Source: Chlamydiota bacterium
GTDB lineage: Bacteria; Chlamydiota; Chlamydiia; Chlamydiales; JACKPQ01
Direction: 5' to 3'
Length of the DNA: 42,354 nt
NCBI GenBank assembly: GCA_021772435.1
Contig: JAJFLZ010000012.1
Coordinates: forward strand, 1-42,354
The notes below the pieces were generated by a model that was not told where the DNA came from, searched no databases, and was given only the letters and a program-made list of their open reading frames with translations. Made by a program: the position numbers and the translations under genes. Of the stretch, positions 32,583 to 40,578 are shown one piece after another (the first letter of the stretch is position 1; the number at the start of each line of letters is the position of its first letter).

Positions 32583-34532
32583 ATGGGAAAGAACGTTGCG
32601 CAGAAACTGATTGAGAGTCATTTAACCGAAGGTAAGATGATTCCAGGCGAAGAAATTGGCCTAAAAATTGACCAAACATTGTGCCAAGATGCGACAGGCA
32701 CCATGGTCATGCTAGAGCTAGAGGCCATGGGACTCAAAAACGCCAAAACCGAAGTGTCTTGCCAGTACGTTGACCATAACATTGTCCAAAACGACTTTAA
32801 AAATCCCGATGATCACCTCTTTTTATACAGCGCTGCGCAAAAATTTGGCATATGGTTTAGCCGTCCTGGAAATGGCGTGAGTCATCCGGTACACATGGAG
32901 CGCCTAGGTAAGCCTGGCAAGACGCTGCTCGGTTCAGACTCACACACATGTGCTGGCGGGAGCCTTGGTATGTTGGCGATGGGCGCTGGTGGTCTAGCTG
33001 TTGCTTTGGCCATCGCAGGTGAGCCGTTTTACGTCAAAATGCCCAAAGTCATGGGCGTTAAATTACACGGCAAACTGCCAGAATGGACAAGTGCCAAGGA
33101 CATTATTTTAGAGATGCTGCGTCGCCACGATGTGTCGGGCGGTGTGGGCAAAATCATCGAGTATTATGGCCCGGCGCTAAAAGATTTAACAGCTATGGAT
33201 CGCCACATCATCGCGAATATGGGAGCAGAGCTCGGCGCCACGGCCACCGTTTTTCCCTCAGATGAAGAAGTCAAGCGTTTCATGGCCCAGCAAGGCAGGG
33301 AAGAGGATTGGGTAGAACTTATTGCTGATCCTGATGCGACTTACGATGAACACGAGGAGATCGATCTATCGACTATCGAGCCGCTCATTGCGTGTCCAAC
33401 AAGCCCCGGAAACGTTGTACCCGTGCGCGAAGTGGCAGGCCGCCCCGTCTTTCAGTGCATGATCGGATCCTCTGCTAATCCAGGCCTCAAGGACTTTGCT
33501 ATTCCAGCCTTCATGTGTGAGGGCCGCCAGTCGCAGCCGCAAGTATCCTTCGACATCAATCCAGCATCGCGCCAGATGCTTGAAAATCTCACCACCGATG
33601 GCCACCTATCAGCGCTTATTCGAGCTGGAGCAAGAATTCACCAAGCGGGCTGCAATGGCTGTATCGGCATGGGACAAGCGCCAGCAACGGGTAAAATCTC
33701 GCTGCGCACAGTCCCGCGTAACTTTCCGGGACGTTCTGGTACAAAAGAAGATCAAGTGTATTTGTGCTCACCAGAAGTAGCAGCAGCATCTGCGCTCACT
33801 GGCGTGATCACAGACCCGCGCGATTGGGCAAAAGAAACAGGGATGAAATATCCGCAGTTTAAAGAGCCTGAAAGCCAAGAAATCATCGACGCTCTTACGC
33901 CGCCGCCCAAAGACGAAAAGCCGCGTGAGCTTATCATGGGCCCGAACATCAAGCCGCTTCCCAAATTCTATCCGCTAGAGCAGCACATGAGCGGTCCTGT
34001 GCTTTTAAAAGTTGGTGACAATGTTTCGACGGATGAAATCTGTCCTGCAGGATCAAAAGTTTTGCCATTTCGCAGTAACATTCCAGAAATTGCTAAATTC
34101 ACCTACTCACAAGTGGACGAAACCTACTACGACCGGGCAATGAAATACCAAGAAAAGGGAAGTATGATCGTCGGGGGAGAAAACTACGGACAAGGCTCAT
34201 CCCGTGAGCACGCGGTCATCGCGCCTAGATATCTCGGCCTGCGCGCGGTTATTGCCAAATCCTATGCGCGCATTCACCGTCAAAACCTTTGTAATTTTGG
34301 CGTTTTGCCACTTATCTTTGACAATCCAAGCGATTACGACACCATCGATCAAGAAGACGTTTTAGAAATCGATGATACACACAAAGCTCTAAAATCCGAC
34401 GAGGTATTTGAAGTTAAAAATACCACCAAAAACACCTCGTTTAAAGTTAAACATCACCTATCAGAAAGGGAAAAAGAATGGATCATGGCAGGCAGCCTCA
34501 TCAACGTCATTCTAGCCAGGCATGGGGGCTAG
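32583..34532 (+). CDS. Aconitate hydratase, Aquifex type
   Basis: 649 aa from the ATG preceded by GGAGGG. Interconverts citrate and isocitrate with a [4Fe-4S] cluster. The three cluster cysteines are in GSDSHTCAGG and GCNGCIGMG. The swivel domain contains DNVSTDEICPAG, the substrate loop GQGSSREHA and SYARIHRQNLCNFGVLPL. The compact size and motif spelling match the Aquifex-type subfamily rather than the long AcnA. The next two genes follow within 2 bp or with overlap, forming an operon. Confidence 0.95.
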   Translation: MGKNVAQKLIESHLTEGKMIPGEEIGLKIDQTLCQDATGTMVMLELEAMGLKNAKTEVSCQYVDHNIVQNDFKNPDDHLFLYSAAQKFGIWFSRPGNGVSHPVHMERLGKPGKTLLGSDSHTCAGGSLGMLAMGAGGLAVALAIAGEPFYVKMPKVMGVKLHGKLPEWTSAKDIILEMLRRHDVSGGVGKIIEYYGPALKDLTAMDRHIIANMGAELGATATVFPSDEEVKRFMAQQGREEDWVELIADPDATYDEHEEIDLSTIEPLIACPTSPGNVVPVREVAGRPVFQCMIGSSANPGLKDFAIPAFMCEGRQSQPQVSFDINPASRQMLENLTTDGHLSALIRAGARIHQAGCNGCIGMGQAPATGKISLRTVPRNFPGRSGTKEDQVYLCSPEVAAASALTGVITDPRDWAKETGMKYPQFKEPESQEIIDALTPPPKDEKPRELIMGPNIKPLPKFYPLEQHMSGPVLLKVGDNVSTDEICPAGSKVLPFRSNIPEIAKFTYSQVDETYYDRAMKYQEKGSMIVGGENYGQGSSREHAVIAPRYLGLRAVIAKSYARIHRQNLCNFGVLPLIFDNPSDYDTIDQEDVLEIDDTHKALKSDEVFEVKNTTKNTSFKVKHHLSEREKEWIMAGSLINVILARHGG

Positions 34533-34534
34533 CA

Positions 34535-34882
34535 ATGTGGCTTTTTTTAGCAAGGCTTGTAATCACAACTGGCGTTATCGTAGCTTGCGCACATATCATT
34601 CCGGGCCTCCAAATAACCGATCTAACTGACACCATCTTTTTTGGTCTCATCTTAGGTTTAGTTAACTCAATCATCCGTCCAGTGCTCGTCTTTCTTACCC
34701 TACCGATTAACATCATCACTTTGGGTCTTTTTTCACTTGTCATCAACGCCTTTACCTTTTGGCTAGCCAGTGAAATCACCTACGGCGTGCATATAACCAC
34801 CATTTGGGGAGCCCTTATCGGAGGCGGTATTATTTGGGTAACAGGCCTTTTAACAAACCGGTTTATTTGGGAGAGATACTGA
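34535..34882 (+). CDS. YvlD/phage-holin-like four-helix membrane protein
   Basis: 115 aa with four membrane helices. GLILGLVNSIIRPVLVFLTLPINIITLGLFSLVINAFTFWLAS is the family signature. ATG was chosen 2 bp after the aconitase stop, with GGGGG in front. Family members are of unclear function. It overlaps the next gene by TGATG. Confidence 0.85.
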   Translation: MWLFLARLVITTGVIVACAHIIPGLQITDLTDTIFFGLILGLVNSIIRPVLVFLTLPINIITLGLFSLVINAFTFWLASEITYGVHITTIWGALIGGGIIWVTGLLTNRFIWERY

Positions 34883-35310
34883 TGCGTTTATCCAGCCCAG
34901 ACTTTAAAGCGGGGGAAGAAATCCCTAAGCGTTTTACTTGCCATGGAGAAGATATTAACCCAGAGCTGACCATCGAAGATATCCCTCCAGGCACGCAAAG
35001 CTTAGCTCTTATCGTTGACGATCCCGATGCTCCAGGCAAAACCTGGGTCCACTGGGTCGTCTACAACATTCCCGTAGATAGCAAAATCGAGCGCGATTCT
35101 ATCCCGGGTGACCAAGGAAGCAACGACTTTGAGCGCACAAACTTTGGCGGGCCCTGTCCTCCATCTGGAACACACCGCTACTTCTTCAAACTATTTGCTC
35201 TCGATACCCATCTCGACATCGAAGAGCCAAACAAAGAAAAACTTCTTACTGCTATGGAAGGGCGTATCTTAGCTCAAGCCGAACTCATGGGCCTATTTAC
35301 AAAGTCTTGA
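34882..35310 (+). CDS. YbhB/YbcL-family (Raf kinase inhibitor-like) protein
   Basis: 142 aa. DFKAGEEIPKRFTCHGEDINPEL, SLALIVDDPDAPGKTWVHWVVYNIP, FGGPCPPSGTHRYFFKLFALD and LAQAELMGLFTK mark the phosphatidylethanolamine-binding protein fold, with the ligand pocket residues (DPDAP, HWV, GPxPPSGTHRY) intact. Cytoplasmic; ligand unknown. Third gene of the aconitase operon by translational overlap. Confidence 0.92.
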   Translation: MRLSSPDFKAGEEIPKRFTCHGEDINPELTIEDIPPGTQSLALIVDDPDAPGKTWVHWVVYNIPVDSKIERDSIPGDQGSNDFERTNFGGPCPPSGTHRYFFKLFALDTHLDIEEPNKEKLLTAMEGRILAQAELMGLFTKS

Positions 35311-35344
35311 AAAAAATATTTCGTATCTCTACACTTAATGAGTA

Positions 35345-36061
35345 ATGAAGTCATTATGTGAAAAGGCTCTTGAGATCTACAGGGACACTTTGTACTGTGG
35401 AGAAACCGATCTTTCCAAAACGATCAACTACTACTTTGATCATCAAGCCAATGTAGTCGGCAATCTTGGCTCAAGCTTTGGCCAGGATGACTGCTTTTTA
35501 CATGCGCGTATATTTTTGCACGCATTTCCAAGCCTAATTATTCAAGAAGCTGAAGCGTTCAGAACAAAAAACCAGGGGATTGTCATTCCTTGGAAGGTAG
35601 GAGCCACCCATTATGGAGATTTTTTAGGGATAGCTCCTACACAAAAAAAGATTCAATATCACGGGTACACAAGTCTTTTTCTTACTGCAGACAATAAAGT
35701 CCAAAAATGGGATTACCGAATAGACGTATCAGAGATTACACAGCAGCTGGGACAAACTGCAGAATACTCTTTTAACAGAAAAAAGAGCTTAGTTGAGCAC
35801 TTGCAAAAAATGGGAACAGATAAAACTATTTTAACCTTAAAGCAAACCGAGTGTTTAGCCTATCTATGCCAAGGATTATCGAGCAAATATATAGCGTCGT
35901 ACTTAAAAATATCTTACAAAACAGTCGAGTGCCACACCCAAGCAATCAAAGAAAAATTAGGATGTATACACAAAGAACAGCTGATCGATGTGATTAGAGC
36001 CAAAGGCATGTACTACTCATTCAGAGAACTATTTGACTGGCTTTTCTCTGGAGCTTCTTGA
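35345..36061 (+). CDS. One-component regulator: SnoaL-like sensor fused to LuxR helix-turn-helix
   Basis: 238 aa. Residues 1-145 form a SnoaL/NTF2-like pocket domain (ALEIYRDTLYCGETDLSKTINYYF, HAFPSLIIQEAEAF, YGDFLGIAPTQKKIQYHGYTSLFLTADNKVQKWDY). Residues 165-225 are a LuxR/GerE helix-turn-helix (LTLKQTECLAYLCQGLSSKYIASYLKISYKTVECHTQAIKEKL). The layout suggests a small-molecule-responsive DNA-binding protein. The sensor resembles the secreted SnoaL protein at 19496-20023, including FLGIIPT versus FLGIAPT. Target genes are not known. Confidence 0.82.
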   Translation: MKSLCEKALEIYRDTLYCGETDLSKTINYYFDHQANVVGNLGSSFGQDDCFLHARIFLHAFPSLIIQEAEAFRTKNQGIVIPWKVGATHYGDFLGIAPTQKKIQYHGYTSLFLTADNKVQKWDYRIDVSEITQQLGQTAEYSFNRKKSLVEHLQKMGTDKTILTLKQTECLAYLCQGLSSKYIASYLKISYKTVECHTQAIKEKLGCIHKEQLIDVIRAKGMYYSFRELFDWLFSGAS

Positions 36062-36118
36062 CAACAACAAAGCGATTTTCTACACTGATTCCTTTTACGC
36101 CCAACAACAGGATCCAAA

Positions 36119-37252
36119 ATGAAAGGAAGCAAACTCTTTGCAAGCGTCACTTGCACACTTCTTGCGCTCTCTGTAACTGGTTGCCACGTTCCAGCTAGGT
36201 ACGCCATGCGCGGAGCAGGCGGTCGCACCTCCTACAACAACACCATTCAACAAACTAGCAACGAGCAAATGCTTTTAAACCTAGTCCGATTGCGCTACTG
36301 CGATACCCCTTTCTTTCTCGATGTCGGCGGCGTGACAACCCAATTTAGCCAAAAAGGAAAAATCTCGCCTTCATGGGCATTCCCAGGTGGCCTAAACTCC
36401 GATAATCCAATCAAACTTGGAACCGACTACGAATGGCAAAACAATCCAACCATCCAATACTCGCCTGTGCAAGGATCCTCTTTTGCAAAACAGCTCATGC
36501 AGCCGATGAACCTGCGCACGCTACAGCGCATTATCTACTCTGGTTGGAATATTGGCCGTGTCTTTAAAGTTGCCGTGCAAAACATTGACAACATTCCCAA
36601 CGCACGTGGTACAGCTGGACCTGCACCATCGATTGTGATGGATAATGAGCATGAGCGCTTTGACGAAGTGGCTAAGCTACTTGGCGAGTTCCAACGTAAA
36701 GGGCAACTGCTTCTAGGTGTACACCAATACACACCCAAGCAAGATGACGACTCGCCTACCAGTTGCTGTCAATCCGTGCAAATGACATTCCCTACAGGAA
36801 CAGAAGAAGCCGATCGTCTAGCATCTCTTTTAGAAGGCACAAAAACAGGCCGCGACAACTACTACATCAATTTGCCTGTAGGATTTACCCAAGAGCAACA
36901 AATTGGCATCTTGCCGAGATCCATTCTCGGCTGCATGTACTACCTAAGTTTAGGAATCGATGTACCAGAACAAGATATTCAGTGCAACGCTGTCATGAAC
37001 ACTGTCGATAAAGACGGAAAACTATTTGACTGGAAATGCGTTGTTGGAGACCTCATGCACGTCTACTCCAGCACCAAATATCCCAGCAACGCCTTTGCTG
37101 CCGTGCGCTACCGCGACTACTGGTTCTACATCAGTAACTACGATGTCAACTCAAAGCGCACCTTTGCACTCCTCATGCAGCTCTACAACTTGCAAAGCGG
37201 CGACATGGATAAAACACCGCCACCACTACTTACAATCCCAATCGGCGTATAA
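36119..37252 (+). CDS. Lipoprotein of unknown function
   Basis: 377 aa. Signal peptide MKGSKLFASVTCTLLALSVTGC, with lipobox SVTGC at residue 22. The stretch NEQMLLNLVRLRYCDTPFFLDVGGVTTQFS is a recognisable conserved block of an uncharacterised outer-membrane lipoprotein family found in proteobacteria and other Gram-negatives. The rest has no known motif. Followed by a hairpin that overlaps the next gene's start. Confidence 0.8.
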   Translation: MKGSKLFASVTCTLLALSVTGCHVPARYAMRGAGGRTSYNNTIQQTSNEQMLLNLVRLRYCDTPFFLDVGGVTTQFSQKGKISPSWAFPGGLNSDNPIKLGTDYEWQNNPTIQYSPVQGSSFAKQLMQPMNLRTLQRIIYSGWNIGRVFKVAVQNIDNIPNARGTAGPAPSIVMDNEHERFDEVAKLLGEFQRKGQLLLGVHQYTPKQDDDSPTSCCQSVQMTFPTGTEEADRLASLLEGTKTGRDNYYINLPVGFTQEQQIGILPRSILGCMYYLSLGIDVPEQDIQCNAVMNTVDKDGKLFDWKCVVGDLMHVYSSTKYPSNAFAAVRYRDYWFYISNYDVNSKRTFALLMQLYNLQSGDMDKTPPPLLTIPIGV

Positions 37253-37265
37253 AATCTAGCTAAAA

Positions 37266-37292
37266 ATCCCCTCATTTATACAATGAGGGGAT
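37266..37292. promoter_or_regulatory. 11-bp perfect hairpin overlapping a start codon
   Basis: ATCCCCTCATT - TATAC - AATGAGGGGAT. The 3' arm contains the only purine-rich ribosome-site-like stretch (GAGGGG) and two bases of the ATG of the next gene. There is no T-run on the plus side, but on the minus strand TTTTTA follows, so it may end minus-strand transcripts or hide the start of the oxygenase gene. Confidence 0.6.
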
Positions 37293-37971
37293 GCTAACCC
37301 ATCTCATTTCAACTCTTCAAGACGTTCCGCTAAAAACCTACCCCTACTCTTACTTCACCATTCAGAACGTTTTTCCCCAAGACACATACCTAGAAATTCT
37401 CTCAGCCTTTCCGCCACTTGAATACATGCAGCCCTTTAGCCCTGCCTACAAAAACCGCTATATTTTTCGCTCCTCCACAGAATCTCTTGCTACGCTCCCG
37501 TTACCTTTAAACCTATTTTGGCACAAGCTGCACACCGATCTAGAGTCACTCCAAAACACCCTCTTTGAAAAATTTAAGCCCGATCTAGACAAGCGCTTTG
37601 GCAACCTTTTGCCAGCCCTTAAAATCCTGCCCCGCCTAGAGCTCTACCATGATTTTACCCACTACAGCATCGGCCCCCACACAGATCACCCCATCAAAGT
37701 CATCAACCTGCTCTTCTACCTGCCAGAAGACGCATCCCAATCCCACCTTGGCACCTCCATCTACCGCCCGCTCGATCAATCCTTCACCTGCGAGGGCTAC
37801 AACCACCACACCTTCAAAGACTTTGAAAAAATCACCACCGCTCCCTTTCTTCCAAACAGCCTCTTTTGCTTCTGCAAGTCAGACACATCCTTCCACGGCG
37901 TTGAACCCATCAACGATCCTAGCATCTCCCGCCGCATCCTCAACCTCTGCTTCGAATGGTCCTACAAGTAA
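37291..37971 (+). CDS. 2-Oxoglutarate/Fe(II)-dependent oxygenase
   Basis: 226 aa. The iron ligands are His130 and Asp132 in IGPHTDHP and His202 in TSFHGVEP, and Arg214/215 should hold 2-oxoglutarate. The distance between ligands fits the double-stranded beta-helix fold. The N-terminal 100 residues form a helical part as in prolyl-hydroxylase-like members. Substrate unknown. The start codon is in a hairpin. Confidence 0.75.
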   Translation: MLTHLISTLQDVPLKTYPYSYFTIQNVFPQDTYLEILSAFPPLEYMQPFSPAYKNRYIFRSSTESLATLPLPLNLFWHKLHTDLESLQNTLFEKFKPDLDKRFGNLLPALKILPRLELYHDFTHYSIGPHTDHPIKVINLLFYLPEDASQSHLGTSIYRPLDQSFTCEGYNHHTFKDFEKITTAPFLPNSLFCFCKSDTSFHGVEPINDPSISRRILNLCFEWSYK

Positions 37972-38016
37972 AATATCTACAACCTAACATTGGTGGTGTA
38001 AAATTGTAGCAATTGA

Positions 38017-38202
38017 TTGATTATTAACCTAAATTTAGGTAGGCATGAGAAGAGCAAAGACAAATTTGATGAAAAATATCTGGCTTGGAATTATGCAGTT
38101 AGAAGAAAGGGTTTAGATGATTCGAAAAAAGATATTCGGGTTATTGTTAGTTTTAACACAGAAGAGGATTTGCTAATTATAACGGCATTTTATGTAACAT
38201 GA
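38017..38202 (+). CDS. Putative toxin of a toxin-antitoxin pair, possibly 5'-truncated
   Basis: 61 aa from a TTG directly after a stop; no ATG and no ribosome site are available. GRHEKSKDKFDEKYLAWNYAVRRKGLDD and DIRVIVSFNTEEDLLIITAFYV look like a small BECR/DUF4258-like RNase fold. The next gene begins inside its last codons (4-bp overlap), the normal toxin-antitoxin layout. The palindrome at its 5' end may be the operator. Identification as a toxin rests on context. Confidence 0.55.
   Translation: MIINLNLGRHEKSKDKFDEKYLAWNYAVRRKGLDDSKKDIRVIVSFNTEEDLLIITAFYVT
38027..38040. promoter_or_regulatory. 14-bp palindrome, candidate antitoxin operator
   Basis: ACCTAAATTTAGGT is perfectly palindromic; with the preceding A and following A it reads AACCT-N6-AGGTA. 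MqsA-type antitoxins bind AACCT-spacer-AGGTT palindromes, and the antitoxin encoded downstream is MqsA-like. Its position overlapping the first codons of the toxin frame supports an operator, and casts doubt on the toxin's start. Confidence 0.5.
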
Positions 38203-38663
38203 AAAAACGTAAAATAGAACAAGAGTTCATCTATTATGGATTGGGCCTTCCAATCGTGCTGTCCAATGTGCCAATGGTTGAAATTCGTGGTACATGGACC
38301 CCTGAAATCGACTATAACGCTTTGCAAAAAAATGTCTTGCTTACCTTGTCCCATAAGGAGGATGCTCTATCGGGCCAAGAGCTCAATTTCATTCGAAAAT
38401 ACTTCCGACTCACATTGCAAAAATTTGGCAAACTATTTGGTGTCTCTCATGCAGCGGTTTCAAAATGGGAAAAATGTAAGAATAAACCTGCTAAAATCCA
38501 ACTCACAACAGAACGAGAAATCCGGCTGTTTATTTTGGATAGCCTTCTAGAAAAATCATCCGAATTTCGAAATGCCTATCGCAAACTTATTCAGCAGCAA
38601 TTCACATTAAAGCAAGCTAAGCCGCTTGAAATTGACGTTCAAACAGATATCGTAGCAATTTAG
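38199..38663 (+). CDS. MqsA-like antitoxin, HTH regulator
   Basis: 154 aa. A helix-turn-helix occupies about residues 60-110 (FIRKYFRLTLQKFGKLFGVSHAAVSKWEKCKNKPAKI). The N-terminal part (LPIVLSNVPMVEIRGTWTPEIDYNAL) lacks the Cys zinc ligands of classical MqsA but keeps the layout of the variant antitoxin found with small RelE/BECR-type toxins. Its stop codon is followed immediately by the ATG of the rhomboid gene. Confidence 0.75.
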   Translation: MKKRKIEQEFIYYGLGLPIVLSNVPMVEIRGTWTPEIDYNALQKNVLLTLSHKEDALSGQELNFIRKYFRLTLQKFGKLFGVSHAAVSKWEKCKNKPAKIQLTTEREIRLFILDSLLEKSSEFRNAYRKLIQQQFTLKQAKPLEIDVQTDIVAI

Positions 38664-39623
38664 ATGCACACCAAAACAATCACTGGGTTCTACAGACCCA
38701 CCCCGATCACACTCCTTCTCATTGCGCTTAATCTAATCATCTATGGGGGAATGCTATGGCAGGGAAGTGACCCCTTGGAGCCGGGATCAGAAGACGTGAT
38801 CCAGTGGGGCGGATGCTTTGCGCCTCATCTGCTAGAGGGACAATGGTGGCGGATGATCTCCAGTCAATTTGTGCATTTTGGCCTAATGCATCTGGGCATG
38901 AACATATTTATCCTCTATCACATTGGGCTTATTCTAGAGCGCTTTTTAGGTAGAGGCAAATTCCTGCTGGTTTACTTGCTGTCGGGTCTCGGGGCTAGCC
39001 TTGCCAGCTTTTGGTGGTATTTTGAAGACAATTCTGTTGCGGCAGGAGCGTCGGGCGCTATCTTTGGTCTATATGGCGTCTACATTGCCATCTTAACAAC
39101 GCGCCTTATCCCGGCCAGTCAGCGCGGTCCGCTGCTTAGCAGCGCTCTGATGTTCGTTGGCTACAACGTCCTCTTTGGCTTTGAGCCAGGTGTGGATAAC
39201 GCAGCTCATATTGGTGGCCTCATCTCTGGTCTCATTCTTGGCTACGCATTATACCCCATCCTCAAATCGCAACTGCTAACGCGCATAGTAGGGAAGTTCG
39301 CTCTTTTCGTGTCGATTGCCACTGTTATCGTGTGCGGAGCATGTCTTCTCGATAACGTCCGAAATCCCCTCAACCTAGTTGCTCAAGATACTCTGGTTTT
39401 CTACGATCTAGCAAGTGAGCTCCTGGAGATCGAAGCTGAGCTAAACGACAAAGCTCGCAGCAATCCCGATCTGGTCAAAGGAGAGGTTCTGCCGGGCTGG
39501 AAAAAAGCTCTTAGTCTTATTGATGAGATGCATGAACTAGAGCTGCCTGAAGAAGATGCTAAATACCGTGATGAGCTCGACCAGTGGGTGCACTCTATGG
39601 TTCTCCACTATTCAAACATCTAA
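38664..39623 (+). CDS. Rhomboid-family intramembrane serine protease
   Basis: 319 aa. Ser130 in GASGAIFGLYG and His182 in AAHIGG form the catalytic dyad. HLGMNIFILYHIG contains the HxxxN oxyanion residues. Six helices lie between residues 13 and 235, then a soluble tail of about 80 residues. It would cut membrane-protein helices. It starts on the base after the antitoxin stop, so it may be co-transcribed with the TA pair by accident of insertion. Confidence 0.92.
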   Translation: MHTKTITGFYRPTPITLLLIALNLIIYGGMLWQGSDPLEPGSEDVIQWGGCFAPHLLEGQWWRMISSQFVHFGLMHLGMNIFILYHIGLILERFLGRGKFLLVYLLSGLGASLASFWWYFEDNSVAAGASGAIFGLYGVYIAILTTRLIPASQRGPLLSSALMFVGYNVLFGFEPGVDNAAHIGGLISGLILGYALYPILKSQLLTRIVGKFALFVSIATVIVCGACLLDNVRNPLNLVAQDTLVFYDLASELLEIEAELNDKARSNPDLVKGEVLPGWKKALSLIDEMHELELPEEDAKYRDELDQWVHSMVLHYSNI

Positions 39624-39688
39624 ACATTAACAAATTATAAAAACACTTCAAAAAGAGATTTCTCGATTTTCAGTGCTCATTGAATATT

Positions 39689-39793
39689 AACCTGAACTCT
39701 TTCGTTTTGATTGTTTAGATTCAGAGCAGATTAGGTGACAGATTGTGCCATTTTTTGCGATTCTATAGCCAAGGCGCTATAGATGAGCACAAA
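39689..39793 (-). repeat. MITE-like repeat, copy 3 (truncated)
   Basis: 105 bp, in inverse orientation to the copies at the window ends. TTAA stands at its left junction, and the terminal repeat AACCTGAACTCTTTCGTTT is perfect. The hairpin is at its right, after which the usual sequence is replaced by an HTH-gene remnant. It lacks the second terminal repeat. Confidence 0.9.
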
Positions 39794-39889
39794 CTAGCTA
39801 GCTCGACCGTTAATGATGCGATGTCAGGAAGAAAAAACCCATCAAAGACGCTGGCTAAGATTGTGCACGAATCTAAGAAAGCCGCTTAA
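39794..39889 (+). pseudogene. Remnant of a helix-turn-helix regulator gene
   Basis: 31 codons ending in TAA read LASSTVNDAMSGRKNP, then SKTLAKIVHESKKAA, the recognition-helix end of an XRE/HigA-type regulator. The frame runs backwards into the truncated repeat without a stop to 39719. The 5' part of the gene is gone, probably by deletion after the repeat inserted. Confidence 0.6.
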
Positions 39890-39900
39890 TCAACCCATCT

Positions 39901-40044
39901 ATGCAACATAACATAAATTATCAGACGTTTCCAGAAAAGGTGAAAAAGGAGGTGAAGGATCGTCGTCTTCTTTATCTAATCATCAAGCTGCTGAAGGCTC
40001 CGACTCAAAACAAAGACGGAACACTTCAGCACAAGTCGGGCTAA
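39901..40044 (+). pseudogene. Fragment of a group II intron-type reverse transcriptase
   Basis: 47 residues starting at an ATG. VKDRRLLYLIIKLLKAPTQNKDG resembles the segment that precedes the GTPQGG motif of group II intron maturases (consensus DRRVLxLIRKWLKAP). The protein stops at LQHKSG, one base before the repeat at 40046 starts, so the repeat cut the gene. No catalytic YADD is present. The assignment is from recall of motif shape and is tentative. Confidence 0.45.
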
Positions 40045-40045
40045 T

Positions 40046-40214
40046 AACCTGAACTCTTTCGTTTTGATTGTTTAGATTCAGAGCAGATTAGGTGACAGAT
40101 TGTGCCATTTTTTGCGATTCTATAGCCAAGGCGCTATAGATGAGCACAAAAAGGGTGCAAGATGGCGGCTAAGATGCGCGGAAGATGGATGATATAAACG
40201 AAAGAGTTCAGGTT
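40046..40214 (-). repeat. MITE-like repeat, copy 4 (complete)
   Basis: 169 bp with perfect 19-bp terminal inverted repeats, AACCTGAACTCTTTCGTTT and AAACGAAAGAGTTCAGGTT. The internal hairpin is TCTATAGC-CAAGGC-GCTATAGA. It stands in opposite orientation to the copies at both window ends. No TTAA is left at the junctions. The 125 bp from here to the next gene hold nothing I can name. Confidence 0.95.
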
Positions 40215-40339
40215 CATAGTTTGCTGATGTTGGAAAACGAGCTTTAATGTTATCTTGGGCGCTGAGAAGCTTTCTTTTGTTATTGACCTCATCCAGATTT
40301 CAATATGACTAGAAAGTAAAAAATAACAGGGAAATTGCG

Positions 40340-40564
40340 ATGAATGAAATTAACCCTCCGTGGGTTCAATACCCGGGTTACGCGCCAGGAGACCCTTTTT
40401 GGAGGCAGTCAGGAGAGGCTTGGTTCCATCACGTTTGGCTTCCTTCTTGGAATAGTCAATCACCTGAGGAAAAAGAGATCTATCTTCAAAAACACAATGC
40501 TCCTGAAATTTGGCGCTCTTTTTATGACGATGATTTCCAGGAGTGGCTAAAGAGTATTGATTAA
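40340..40564 (+). CDS. Small unknown protein, Trp-rich
   Basis: 74 aa with AGGGA eight bases before ATG. Rich in aromatic residues (WVQYPGYAPGDPFWRQSGEAWFHHVWLPSWNSQ), no signal peptide. WFHHVWLPSWNSQSPEEKEIYL looks like small proteins that sit next to polymorphic toxin immunity genes, but I cannot name a family. 14 bp separate it from the next gene. Confidence 0.6.
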   Translation: MNEINPPWVQYPGYAPGDPFWRQSGEAWFHHVWLPSWNSQSPEEKEIYLQKHNAPEIWRSFYDDDFQEWLKSID

Positions 40565-40578
40565 GCAAGGATTGAAAA

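Noticed and set aside
37266..37292. Classic terminator for the lipoprotein gene.
   Set aside because: No T-run follows on the plus strand and the ATG of the next gene is inside the stem.
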